A model generated the notes under the pieces. It saw nothing but the letters and a program-made list of their open reading frames with translations, ran no database searches and was not told where the DNA came from. Position numbers and translations under genes: made by a program. From NCBI RefSeq assembly GCF_009659625.1, contig NZ_VOIW01000005.1, forward strand, positions 186,001-250,000: DNA of 64,000 bases, in the 5' to 3' direction. Positions 42,773 through 51,605 of the stretch are shown here, piece by piece; position 1 is the first letter of the stretch; the number at the start of each line of letters is the position of its first letter. This DNA is from Pseudomonas haemolytica. Lineage in GTDB: Bacteria; Pseudomonadota; Gammaproteobacteria; Pseudomonadales; Pseudomonadaceae.

Positions 42773-43548
42773 CTGTCTTACAATCCGCGGGCGTCGATGC
42801 CGACGGCTATATCCTCACCGTCGCCGATGCTCCCGTACAAATTGAGTTCCAGCCGCTGCTCGCGGATGTCTGCGCAACCCTGTCCCAGGCCGCGTTCGGC
42901 CCGCACGGGATTTATCTGTATGGCAGCGTCGCACGAGGCCAGGCCGAGGTCGGGGTTTCTGACCTTGATCTCTCGCTGATACTGATCGAACCCCCTGATG
43001 CACCTGTGCTTGAACGGCTGGAGGCGGCCCGCGTCGCGTTGGAACAGCGGCATCCACACGTCACCAAGATCGACTTCGACATCGGCGATCGCGCACAGGT
43101 GTTGGCGCCCGAGAATAGAAACCGTTGGGGCTTTTGGCTCAAGCATCATTGCCGTTGTGTGTGGGGCGATGACCTGTCACTGCACTTCGAACCGTTTCGC
43201 CCGAGCCGTGCTATCGCCTTGGCGGTCAATGGCGACTTCGAACAGGCGCTCACGACGTATCTCTTGCGCATCGAACAGGCTAGCTCCGAACACACCCGCC
43301 TTCGCCTGCAGCGTGAAGCATCGCGGGCCCTTATCCGCGCCACCCACACCTTGCGCGCAGACGATGCGCCAATGTGGCCGCAAACGCTGGAAGAGTACGT
43401 CGCGCTGTTTGTTCAGCAGTACCCGTCGATGCGCGTGCAAATCGCGTACTTCCTGTTTGAAGCGCGTAACCCGAGTGCTGAGTGCGAGGCATTCTCCACG
43501 CGGCTACGGGCGTTTTTGAGTTGGATGGTTTCTGCACCGGATAGGTAG
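42769..43548 (+). CDS. Nucleotidyltransferase-domain protein
   Basis: A 259-residue protein starting at GTG 42769, overlapping the previous stop (GTGA). The nucleotidyltransferase core (about 30-115) has YLYGSVARGQAE and SDLDLSLI, the GS/DxD signature with a third Asp in KIDFDIGD. The C-terminal helical part (about 140-255) resembles HEPN/KNTase C-terminal helices. Such proteins transfer NMP to small molecules or proteins. Coupling to a P-loop kinase suggests the two modify one substrate or form a toxin/antitoxin-like pair. Confidence 0.8.
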   Translation: MTVLQSAGVDADGYILTVADAPVQIEFQPLLADVCATLSQAAFGPHGIYLYGSVARGQAEVGVSDLDLSLILIEPPDAPVLERLEAARVALEQRHPHVTKIDFDIGDRAQVLAPENRNRWGFWLKHHCRCVWGDDLSLHFEPFRPSRAIALAVNGDFEQALTTYLLRIEQASSEHTRLRLQREASRALIRATHTLRADDAPMWPQTLEEYVALFVQQYPSMRVQIAYFLFEARNPSAECEAFSTRLRAFLSWMVSAPDR

Positions 43549-43592
43549 ATGTGCTGGCGTTCAACTACCTATTAGATGCGCCAAGCCCAGGC

Positions 43593-45029
43593 CTAACGCC
43601 AGCGCCTAGGCTTCACTCCGGCAACCGGTGGGAGGGTAGGGACGGCACTTGGCGTCAAGCATAAGCACCCCCCAGGCACGCTCCAGCAACCGCATTTTGG
43701 GTCCTCGGCATCCACCGAAAACTTAAGCAGGATGTTGCCATGAGCATGTTCGTTGCTGTGGTTACCCCAGCAGACCTGGCGATCTTGAGTGAGCACCGCT
43801 GTGCCATGCCATCCTGCAGCTTTATACGCATCGAGCGACGCTTGTGTGGGATGCCCGTATTCATTTCCTTTGCCTACGGACAGAGCTAGCTTCATCGGAG
43901 TGCCCGGTTTGGGATGGGGGACAGCGGCTATCGTTATCTTCGACCCGTGATGAGGCGCCACCATACCGGCTAGCTCAAGTTGCCGGTTGCTTGTGAGGGA
44001 GGGGATCGATGGAAAGTCGGCATCACCTGTCATGAGAATTGCCGGCCCTTGGCCCTTCGGTTGGACAAACATCGCGATTCCGGTGTTGTTGCTGTCAGAG
44101 GGGGTTTGCATTGTGGGCTCACACGCTTCAAGCCAGCCCTCGGAGAATCGTATCTGCGTGCAGTCATCCGGCCACAGAAGGATGGCCGAGATACCCGGCA
44201 TAAGCTGCTTGTTTGTTAGCGCTTCATAGAAGCTCAGTGCTAGTGGGCTGACCTGGTGTTCTGGTCGTTCGGGGGCACGGGCAATCCAGAAGCGAGCCAG
44301 CGCCTTACGGTTCCACTCGTGCCGAGTGGTCAAGCTCGCAGGATTGTATTGGCTTCTGGCGATTGCGTAGGACCAATGATCCATATCCCAATGGGAGAGG
44401 ACAACAGGTGCAACTCTGACGTGGTCGCAGGAGAAAAAATTTGGCTGACGCGGTGGTCGCGTTCGTGCATGAAAGTTGGGTGCCCATCCCAAATCAAAAA
44501 AGACACGCGGGTGTTCAAACCTGTCGATGATCGCATTACAGTTGCCCTGGCCTACATCGTATGCAGCGATCGAGAGTTCGCCTGAGTCTTGCAAGGAAAA
44601 ATCCAATACACCCGCAATAAGTGTTTCCGGAGCGCGCGGTGCGTACGCCAGCATGAAAGCTTTATATTCTTCGTTGCTCAACTTCAGGGGCGTAATGCCA
44701 CAAATGTGCAGTACGACAGTCTCAGCGTTATCCCCGAACATAACGACTAACGCTTCAACCGAATTCTCGCTTGCATGGGAAGCTACCTTGAGTTGCACCC
44801 ATTGGCCTTCAGACGCTTCAAAGGTTGGGAGCCGCTGCGCCAGAGAAGAGAGAGACAGACGCAGGGTCAGCAAACCGCCGATTCTTTTTTCTCCGTAATA
44901 GCGAGAGCGTGATTTTCGTGTACTGAAACAATCAAACGTTACCCAGCCATCCCCATCCCCATCGAGCTCTATGTCGACAAGCGCCTTGAACGTCCTGCGT
45001 TTGTATTTCATCGAATCATGGTCCTTCAT
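43593..45029 (-). CDS. Stand-alone ComEC-like metallo-beta-lactamase-fold hydrolase
   Basis: A 478-residue soluble protein. An N-terminal extension of about 150 residues precedes the MBL domain (about 155-420). The ComEC version of the metal motif is present: IAAYDVGQGNCNAIID, then SHWDMDHWS (HxDxDH), MTGDAD and APHHGSK. ComEC's membrane competence and OB parts are absent, so it is not a DNA channel; a nuclease or phosphodiesterase role is plausible. Start 45029 has GGAG 11 bases upstream, and ATG 45011 is possible. It lies alone in an accessory stretch. Confidence 0.8.
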   Translation of the reverse strand: MKDHDSMKYKRRTFKALVDIELDGDGDGWVTFDCFSTRKSRSRYYGEKRIGGLLTLRLSLSSLAQRLPTFEASEGQWVQLKVASHASENSVEALVVMFGDNAETVVLHICGITPLKLSNEEYKAFMLAYAPRAPETLIAGVLDFSLQDSGELSIAAYDVGQGNCNAIIDRFEHPRVFFDLGWAPNFHARTRPPRQPNFFSCDHVRVAPVVLSHWDMDHWSYAIARSQYNPASLTTRHEWNRKALARFWIARAPERPEHQVSPLALSFYEALTNKQLMPGISAILLWPDDCTQIRFSEGWLEACEPTMQTPSDSNNTGIAMFVQPKGQGPAILMTGDADFPSIPSLTSNRQLELAGMVAPHHGSKITIAAVPHPKPGTPMKLALSVGKGNEYGHPTQASLDAYKAAGWHGTAVLTQDRQVCWGNHSNEHAHGNILLKFSVDAEDPKCGCWSVPGGCLCLTPSAVPTLPPVAGVKPRRWR

Positions 45030-45178
45030 GGCTCTGTCGCTCCTCGCAATGGCTTGGCTGTATTGGTTTGTGAGGGAATGTTACAGCAACCTCCAGCGCG
45101 AAGTGCTTGCACAACGAATACGCCGAGATTCGTGCAGTTAAAATGACGTGCCATCGTGATAGGAAAGGACTCAAGCAC

Positions 45179-45643
45179 ATGCGTGAACGCAAAGCAGCAC
45201 GACTACTGCTAATAAGCCCTGCACAGCAAGTGTTGCTGTTCCGCTTCGAGCATAAAGACGGCGCGTTGGCCGGCAGGAATTACTGGGCCACCCCGGGCGG
45301 TGGCGTCGATGCCGGGGAAACCTTCCACAGCGCCGCGATTCGTGAGTTGCGCGAAGAGACCGGCCTCACAGTGAGCAGCGTCGGCGAATCCGTGGCAGAG
45401 CGCAGCTTCCCGCTGATGCTGCCCAGCGGCGAAACCGTGTTGGCGGTCGAGCGGTACTTCGTCGTGCATGCACCCGGCGAAGCGCTTTCCAGGGCCGAGT
45501 GGACGGCAGAGGAGATCCAGGTGATGGCGGATCATCGCTGGTGGTCGGCTGAGGCATTGCGCGCAACGACGGACACGGTCTGGCCGCAGGCGCTGCTAGA
45601 AATGCTTGTGCAGGCGGAGGTCTTTGCCCCAGGCCCTGTTTAG
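45179..45643 (+). CDS. Nudix hydrolase
   Basis: A 154-residue enzyme with an intact Nudix box from GGGVDAGETFHSAAIREL to REETGL (about 40-62). It hydrolyses nucleoside diphosphate-linked compounds; the substrate is unknown. ATG 45179 is preceded by AAAGGA at 10 bases, and the longer frame to 45107 is not needed. Its stop overlaps the stop of the convergent isochorismatase-like gene by four bases. Confidence 0.88.
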   Translation: MRERKAARLLLISPAQQVLLFRFEHKDGALAGRNYWATPGGGVDAGETFHSAAIRELREETGLTVSSVGESVAERSFPLMLPSGETVLAVERYFVVHAPGEALSRAEWTAEEIQVMADHRWWSAEALRATTDTVWPQALLEMLVQAEVFAPGPV

Positions 45644-46200
45644 CTATTGGTCAGAATCTCACCGGTGTGGAGCACCCTGGCATAGTCCATCGCCAGGTTA
45701 CTGAGCGATAACGCGTGCACATCTTCAGCGGGCCACAAGCGCCCCGACAGGTCGGTTTGATCGAAGGTAAAACAGGCATCCGCCGCCACGATAACGTCAA
45801 ACCCCAGGTTGCCGCCTGAACGCACGGTGGCCTCCACGGAGTTGTTGGTGATGACCCCGGCGATCACCAATTGCTTGATCGAGCGCGTGTGCAGCCAGCG
45901 CTCCAGGCCCGTGGCGATGAACGCATCCGGTACGTTTTTCTCCACCACATGCTCGTGGGCCAGAGGTTGCAGTGCGTCCTGGAATTCACAGCCTGGCTGA
46001 CCTGGCCAGAAGACAGAAACGGGCGAGCGGGAGATATGCCGCACGTGGATGATTGGCCGTTGAGCCCGCCGCCATGCGTTCAACAGTTGCTGTATATGCA
46101 GTTCGGCGTCTGGATTGTTGCGGCGGCCAAGGCTGGGGTTGCCCATGCCTTTTTGCATGTCGATGATCAGCAGTGCGGCGTTCATCGCTAACGGTTCCAT
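45640..46200 (-). CDS. Isochorismatase-like hydrolase, Ser in place of the catalytic Cys
   Basis: A 186-residue protein of the isochorismatase fold with the first Asp in LLIIDMQKGMGN (residue 14) and Lys in VVEKNVPDAF. The nucleophile segment reads GVITNNSVEATVRSGGN, where most members have Cys at the Ser position; related proteins with NNS are known to me, so this is a subgroup, not necessarily a mutation. ATG 46200 follows AAAGGACAGGCC. It is the second member of this family in the window and clearly different from the one at 10571. Confidence 0.82.
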   Translation of the reverse strand: MEPLAMNAALLIIDMQKGMGNPSLGRRNNPDAELHIQQLLNAWRRAQRPIIHVRHISRSPVSVFWPGQPGCEFQDALQPLAHEHVVEKNVPDAFIATGLERWLHTRSIKQLVIAGVITNNSVEATVRSGGNLGFDVIVAADACFTFDQTDLSGRLWPAEDVHALSLSNLAMDYARVLHTGEILTNS

Positions 46201-46288
46201 GGCCTGTCCTTTTGCGGGTGAGGTGCGAACATATCAGCCAATGCAGGGCTTATACAGTGACCACTATGTAACTGACATATCGCAATCC

Positions 46289-46380
46289 AAATGTGGGAGC
46301 GGGCTTGCTCGCGAATGTGTTCTGTCAGTTGATAAATATTTCACTGATACACCGCATTCGCGAGCAAGCCCGCACACATT
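46289..46380. repeat. REP doublet, GGGAGCGGGCTTGCTCGCG type, right arm damaged
   Basis: The left arm matches the doublet at 1012. The right arm reads GCGAGCAAGCCCGCACACATT and lacks the bases CTCCC before ACATT, a small deletion within the repeat. Confidence 0.85.
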
Positions 46381-46540
46381 AGTACTGCCGCAACCAGTTT
46401 GGCCGTGAACGCCTGATGCTCACCAGGCCGAACGTCCAGGCCACCAGCGAATGGCCTTGGGGAATGAACTGTGCGGCAGGAGCTGCACCGATCGGCAGCC
46501 CAGACGCAAAACCCTGAGACTTCCCGGCGAAAATCTTCAT
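46379..46540 (-). CDS. Doubtful small reading frame beside REP
   Basis: 53 codons (MKIFAGKSQGFASGLPIG and on, ending NWLRQY), divergent from the YcaO gene, with its stop formed by the end of the REP doublet. It has no recognised family and no clear ribosome site. It could be a real small protein whose 3' end was cut by the repeat, or chance. Confidence 0.25.
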   Translation of the reverse strand: MKIFAGKSQGFASGLPIGAAPAAQFIPQGHSLVAWTFGLVSIRRSRPNWLRQY

Positions 46541-46583
46541 AATGGCGGCCAATTTGTTTAGCTCGTTATTCTGGTGTGCCCGC

Positions 46584-48782
46584 ATGGAAATTAAGGTCAA
46601 CTTTCTCGACAACCTTCGGCTTGAAGCCAAGTTCGATGACTTCACGGTCATTGCCGACCAGCCCATCCGCTACAAGGGCGATGGTTCGGCACCGGGGCCA
46701 TTCGATTACTTCCTGGCTTCGTCGGCGTTGTGTGCGGCGTACTTTGTGAAGTTGTACTGCCAGACGCGCAATATTCCCACGGAGAATATTCGCCTGTCTC
46801 AGAACAACATCGTCGACCCGGAAAACCGCTACAACCAGATCTTCAAGATCCAGGTCGAGCTGCCGGCGGACATCTCTGACAAGGACCGCCAGGGCATCCT
46901 GCGTTCCATCGACCGTTGCACCGTGAAGAAAGTGGTGCAGGCCGGTCCGGAATTTGTGATCGAAGAAGTGGACAACCTCGACGCCGATGCCCAGGCGTTG
47001 TTGATGCCCAACTCGACGTCCGAATCGGGCACCTACATCGCGGGCAAGGACCTGCCGCTGGAGCAGACCATCGCCAACATGTCCGGCATTCTCGCCAGGC
47101 TGGGCATGAAGATCGAGATCGCTTCGTGGCGAAATATCGTGCCCAACGTCTGGTCGTTGCATATCCGCGATGCACACTCGCCGATGTGCTTTACCAACGG
47201 CAAGGGCGCGACGAAGGAGGGCGCACTGGCGTCGGCGCTGGGTGAATTCATTGAGCGGCTCAACTGTAACTTCTTCTACAACGATCAGTTCTGGGGCGAA
47301 GAGTTGGCCAATGCGCCGTTCGTGCATTACCCGGATGAGCGCTGGTTCCAGCCGGGTAGCAACGATGAGTTGCCGAGTGAAATCCTCGATGCCTACTGCC
47401 TGAAAATCTACAACCGTGATGGCGAGCTGCGCGGTTCGCACCTGTTCGACACCAACTCCGGCAACGAAGCCCGCGGCATCGTTTCGCTGCCGTTCGTGCG
47501 TCAGTCCGACGGTGAAGTGGTGTATTTCCCTTCCAACCTGATCGAAAACCTTTACCTGAGCAACGGCATGAGCGCCGGCAATACCTTGGCGGAAGCCCAG
47601 GTGCAGTGCTTGTCGGAGATCTTCGAGCGGGCGGTGAAGCGCGAAATCATCGAAGGCGAATTTGCCCTGCCGGACGTCCCTGCCGAGGTGTTGGCCAAAT
47701 ACCCTGGCATCCTCGCCGGTATTCAGGGCCTGGAAGCCCAGGGCTTCCCGGTGCTGGTCAAGGATGCGTCCCTGGGCGGTGAATTCCCGGTGATGTGCGT
47801 GACGTTGATGAACCCGCGTACTGGCGGCGTGTTCGCTTCGTTCGGTGCACACCCGAGCCTGGAAGTGGCGCTGGAACGCAGCCTCACCGAGCTGCTGCAA
47901 GGCCGTAGCTTCGAAGGCTTGAACGACCTGCCGCAGCCGACCTTCGAAGGCCAGGCAGTCACCGAGCCGAACAACTTCGTCGAGCACTTTATCGACTCCA
48001 GCGGCGTGGTGTCGTGGCGCTTCTTCAGCGCCCAGTCCGATTATGAATTTGTCGAATGGGACTTCTCCGGCCAGGGCGAAGACTCCAACGCCCAGGAAGC
48101 CGCGACGCTATTCGGCATCCTCGAAGGCATGGGCAAAGAGTCCTACATGGCGGTGTACGAGCACCTGGGCGCCACCGCCTGCCGCATCCTGGTGCCGGAC
48201 TACTCGGAAATCTACCCGGTGGACGACCTGATCTGGGACAACACCAACAAGGCGCTGTTTTTCCGCGAAGACATCCTCAACCTGCACCGCCTCAACGAGG
48301 AAGAGTTGCAGGCGCTGGTCGAGCGCCTGATAGAAAGCGAGCTGGACGACTACACCGATATCACCACCCTGATCGGCATCGAGTTCGATGACAACACGGC
48401 GTGGGGCCAACTGACCATCCTGGAGCTCAAGCTGCTGATCTTCCTGGCTTTGAAGCAGTATGAAGAGGCCAAGGAGTGCGTGGAGATGTTCCTGCAGTAC
48501 AACGACAACACCGCCGAGCGTGGCCTGTTTTACCAGGCGATGAATGCGGTGTTGGAGATGGAGCTGGATGACGACCTGGAGCTGGCGGACTACGAGGCCA
48601 ACTTCCGGCGCATGTTTGGCAATGAGCGCATGGATGCGGTGATTGGCTCGGTCGAGGGCAGCGTGCGGTTTTACGGGCTGACGCCGACCAGCATGAAGCT
48701 GGAAGGGTTGGACCGGCATTTGCGTTTGATCGACAGCTACAAGAAGCTGCATGCGGCTCGCGCCAACATAATATCGAGCTGA
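46584..48782 (+). CDS. OsmC-YcaO fusion protein
   Basis: A 732-residue cytoplasmic protein. The N-terminal OsmC domain (about 1-140) keeps two cysteine sites, in SSALCAAYFVKLYCQ and DRCTVKKVV. The YcaO domain (about 160-570) has ALGEFIERLNCNF and EAQVQCLSEIFERAVKRE, which carry the Glu/Arg ATP-binding motifs. A helical C-terminal region (about 600-732) ends without the PxPxP tail of azoline-forming YcaOs. E. coli YcaO is linked to RimO beta-methylthiolation of ribosomal protein S12. The OsmC fusion suggests a thiol or peroxide step. ATG 46584 has a poor ribosome site. Confidence 0.9.
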   Translation: MEIKVNFLDNLRLEAKFDDFTVIADQPIRYKGDGSAPGPFDYFLASSALCAAYFVKLYCQTRNIPTENIRLSQNNIVDPENRYNQIFKIQVELPADISDKDRQGILRSIDRCTVKKVVQAGPEFVIEEVDNLDADAQALLMPNSTSESGTYIAGKDLPLEQTIANMSGILARLGMKIEIASWRNIVPNVWSLHIRDAHSPMCFTNGKGATKEGALASALGEFIERLNCNFFYNDQFWGEELANAPFVHYPDERWFQPGSNDELPSEILDAYCLKIYNRDGELRGSHLFDTNSGNEARGIVSLPFVRQSDGEVVYFPSNLIENLYLSNGMSAGNTLAEAQVQCLSEIFERAVKREIIEGEFALPDVPAEVLAKYPGILAGIQGLEAQGFPVLVKDASLGGEFPVMCVTLMNPRTGGVFASFGAHPSLEVALERSLTELLQGRSFEGLNDLPQPTFEGQAVTEPNNFVEHFIDSSGVVSWRFFSAQSDYEFVEWDFSGQGEDSNAQEAATLFGILEGMGKESYMAVYEHLGATACRILVPDYSEIYPVDDLIWDNTNKALFFREDILNLHRLNEEELQALVERLIESELDDYTDITTLIGIEFDDNTAWGQLTILELKLLIFLALKQYEEAKECVEMFLQYNDNTAERGLFYQAMNAVLEMELDDDLELADYEANFRRMFGNERMDAVIGSVEGSVRFYGLTPTSMKLEGLDRHLRLIDSYKKLHAARANIISS

Positions 48783-48792
48783 TTGCACATTC

Positions 48793-48887
48793 AATGTGGG
48801 AGGGGGCTTGCTCCCGACAGCGGTGGGTCAGCTGTAAATAAGCTGACTGATACACTGCTATCGGGAGCAAGCCCCCTCCCACATGTT
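48793..48887. repeat. REP doublet (REPIN-like), GGGAGGGGGCTTGCTCCC type
   Basis: Arms AATGTGGGAGGGGGCTTGCT and AGCAAGCCCCCTCCCACAT face each other across about 45 bases, between convergent genes. Confidence 0.88.
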
Positions 48888-48902
48888 GATCGATGTTTGA
48901 CG

Positions 48903-50069
48903 TTAGATGTGTGCCAAGGCCTGGGCTAAATCTGCGCGCAGATCCTCCACATCCTCAATCCCTACCGACAATCGCACCAACCCATCACCAATCCCCAACT
49001 GCGCCCGTGTTGCCGCGGGAATGCTCGCATGGGTCATGATCGCCGGGTGTTCGATCAGGCTTTCCACGCCACCCAGGCTCTCGGCCAGGGCGAAGATCTT
49101 CACGTTTTCAAGGAAGCGCGTAGCGCCGGACAGGTCGCTATTCAAGTCCACCGAAATCATCCCGCCAAACCCGCGCATCTGCTGTTTTGCCAGCGCGTGC
49201 TGGGGGTGGGAGTTCAAGCCGGGGTAGTGAACCCGCGATACCTGCGGTTGCTGCTCCAGCCAGGTGGCCAGGTCCAGGGCATTGCTGCAATGGCGCTCCA
49301 TGCGCAGCGCCAGGGTTTTCACCCCGCGCAGGGTCAGGAACGCGTCAAACGGCCCGGCAATGGCACCGATGGAGTTTTGCAGGAAGCCCAGGCGCTCGGC
49401 CAAGTCAGGGTTGTCGCCGACGATGGCAATACCGCCAATCACATCGGAATGCCCATTGAGGTATTTGGTGGTGGAGTGCACCACGATGTCGAAACCCAGC
49501 TCCAGCGGGCGCTGGATCCACGGGCTGGCGAAGGTGTTGTCGGCCACGCAGATAATCCCGCGGTCACGGCAGATACGTGCGACGGCGCGCAGGTCGGTCA
49601 GGCTCAGCAGCGGGTTGCTCGGGGTCTCGACCCAAACCATGCGCGTGTCGTCCTGCAACGATGCTTCAAAGGCCGACAGGTCGCTCAAGTCGACATAGCT
49701 GAAGCGGTGCCCGGCGCTGCGTTGGCGCACCTTGTCGAACAGCCGGAACGTGCCGCCATACAAGTCATTGCCCGAGACAATATGCGCGCCAGCATCCAGC
49801 AGCTCGAGCACGGTGGAAATCGCCGCCAGCCCCGAGGCAAACGCAAAGGCCTGGCTGCCGCTTTCAAGGTCGGCCACACAACGTTCCAGGGCGAAGCGCG
49901 TGGGGTTGTGGGAGCGGCCGTAGTCGAAGCCCTTGTGTACGCCGGGGCTGTCTTGCAGGTAGGTGGAGTTGGCGTAGATCGGTGGCATCAGCGCGCCCGT
50001 GGTCGGGTCGGGTGACTGCCCGGCGTGGATCACACGGGTGGCAAATGCGCTTTTATCGGGCTGACTCAT
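48903..50069 (-). CDS. Cystathionine gamma-lyase/gamma-synthase (PLP transsulfuration enzyme)
   Basis: A 388-residue PLP enzyme of the Cys/Met metabolism family. The PLP lysine is in HSTTKYLNGHSD (about residue 205), and YGRSHNPT and ASGLAAIST mark the cofactor cup. It is encoded directly after cystathionine beta-synthase (start overlaps stop, ATGA), the pseudomonad reverse-transsulfuration pair; its partner reaction is cleavage of cystathionine to cysteine. Gamma-lyase is therefore favoured over gamma-synthase, by context only. Confidence 0.88.
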   Translation of the reverse strand: MSQPDKSAFATRVIHAGQSPDPTTGALMPPIYANSTYLQDSPGVHKGFDYGRSHNPTRFALERCVADLESGSQAFAFASGLAAISTVLELLDAGAHIVSGNDLYGGTFRLFDKVRQRSAGHRFSYVDLSDLSAFEASLQDDTRMVWVETPSNPLLSLTDLRAVARICRDRGIICVADNTFASPWIQRPLELGFDIVVHSTTKYLNGHSDVIGGIAIVGDNPDLAERLGFLQNSIGAIAGPFDAFLTLRGVKTLALRMERHCSNALDLATWLEQQPQVSRVHYPGLNSHPQHALAKQQMRGFGGMISVDLNSDLSGATRFLENVKIFALAESLGGVESLIEHPAIMTHASIPAATRAQLGIGDGLVRLSVGIEDVEDLRADLAQALAHI

Positions 50070-51442
50070 GCAAGGGATCTCCGTAGGTGATTAAGCAGGT
50101 CGACGCGGGTGATCAGGCCGTGGAAGCCTGAGGCGTCAGCAATGATGGCGACCAGGCCGCGATCCAGTTCCGCCTGCAGTTCAGCCAGGCTGGCGCTGGG
50201 GGCCAGGGTGTGCAAGGTGTCAGTCATGGCGCTGGCGACGGTCATGGAAAAATCCGCGGCGTCGTGGTGCAGGCCCAAGAGGATGTCGGACTCATCGATG
50301 ACGCCCACCAGTTGCTGGCCGTCTACCAGCACCGGCAGTTGCGACACATCCGCCAGGCGCATGCGCTGGAAGGCGGTGAGCAGGGTGTCGTCGGGGCTTA
50401 CGCTGATCACACGGCCATCTTCGAAGCGGCGGGCGATCAGGTCGCGCAAGTCGCCGTAGTGCTTGTACTGCAACAGGCCGGCGTCGTTCATCCACTGGTC
50501 GTTGTAGACCTTCGACAAGTAACGCGTGCCGGTGTCGCACACAAAGGTCACCACGCGCTTGGGCTCGGTTTGCTCCCGGCAATAGCGCAGGGCGGCGGCG
50601 AGCAGGGTGCCGGTGGACGAGCCGCCGAGAATACCTTCGGCCTTGAGCAGTTGGCGGGCGTGGTCGAAGCTTTCTTCATCGCTGATGGAGTAGGCGTGGC
50701 GGACGCTGGAGAGGTCGGCAATCGAGGGAATGAAGTCCTCGCCGATACCTTCTACCGCCCAGGAACCGGGGGTTTCCAGCTTGCCGCTGCGGCTGTACTC
50801 GGCCATTACTGACCCCACCGGGTCAGCCAATACCATCGCCAGCTCGGGCTGCACACGCTTGAAGAAACGCGTCAGGCCGGTGAGGGTGCCGGCCGAACCG
50901 ACGCCGACCACAATCGCGTCGACATCATGCTGGGTCTGCGCCCAGATCTCCGGCGCGGTGCTGGTCTCGTGGGCCAGCGGGTTAGCCGGGTTGTTAAACT
51001 GGTCGGCGAAGAACGAATCCGGAATATCCTTGGCCAAGCGTGCGGCGACGTCCTGGTAATACTCCGGATGGCCCTTGCCCACATCGGAACGGGTGATATG
51101 CACCTCGGCGCCCATGGCCTTGAGGTGCAGCACTTTTTCCGTGGACATCTTGTCGGGCACCACCAGTACCACCCGGTAGCCCTTGGCCCGGCCCACCAGC
51201 GCCAGGCCCAGGCCGGTATTGCCGGCGGTGGCTTCAATGATGGTACCGCCAGGGCGCAAGCGGCCGTCGCGCTCGGCGGCGTCGATCATCGCCAGGCCGA
51301 TGCGGTCCTTGATGGACCCGCCGGGGTTTTGCGATTCAAGCTTGAGAAACAGCGTGCAAAGGCCAGTATCGAAGCGGCTGACCTTGACCAGCGGTGTGTT
51401 ACCAATCAGTTCAAGTACGGCAGGGCGTGAAGGTGTGGGCAT
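50066..51442 (-). CDS. Cystathionine beta-synthase
   Basis: A 458-residue enzyme joining serine and homocysteine. The PLP catalytic domain (about 1-320) has the lysine in NPGGSIKDRIGLAM and the loop EATAGNTGLGLAL. Two CBS domains follow (about 335-455), with VISVSPDDTLLTAFQRMRLADVSQLPV marking the first, and may bind adenosyl ligands. There is no haem-binding N-terminal extension as in mammals. It heads the operon with the gamma-lyase-like gene. Confidence 0.92.
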   Translation of the reverse strand: MPTPSRPAVLELIGNTPLVKVSRFDTGLCTLFLKLESQNPGGSIKDRIGLAMIDAAERDGRLRPGGTIIEATAGNTGLGLALVGRAKGYRVVLVVPDKMSTEKVLHLKAMGAEVHITRSDVGKGHPEYYQDVAARLAKDIPDSFFADQFNNPANPLAHETSTAPEIWAQTQHDVDAIVVGVGSAGTLTGLTRFFKRVQPELAMVLADPVGSVMAEYSRSGKLETPGSWAVEGIGEDFIPSIADLSSVRHAYSISDEESFDHARQLLKAEGILGGSSTGTLLAAALRYCREQTEPKRVVTFVCDTGTRYLSKVYNDQWMNDAGLLQYKHYGDLRDLIARRFEDGRVISVSPDDTLLTAFQRMRLADVSQLPVLVDGQQLVGVIDESDILLGLHHDAADFSMTVASAMTDTLHTLAPSASLAELQAELDRGLVAIIADASGFHGLITRVDLLNHLRRSLA

Positions 51443-51578
51443 GTCGTCACCAGGTTACGGAATGGGCGTAGGGTGCGGGACAGCAAAATGCGCAGCGTGG
51501 CTTCGAACATAGGCCGGTATTGTCCGGGTCGCAACCTGGCGGTCCGATGCATGACTTTTTTTGGCGCATGGGTGAAGC

Positions 51579-51605
51579 GCGGGGGCTCGAGCGCTCCCAC
51601 ATCAG
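51579..51605. repeat. Degenerate single REP half
   Basis: GCGGGGGCTCGAGCGCTCCCACAT resembles one REP arm without its partner. It overlaps the end of the VOC remnant, so repeat and deletion may be related. Confidence 0.4.

Noticed and set aside
1012..48887. REP doublets considered as CRISPR repeats
   Set aside because: They are isolated inverted pairs scattered through the window, not direct repeats with regular spacers.
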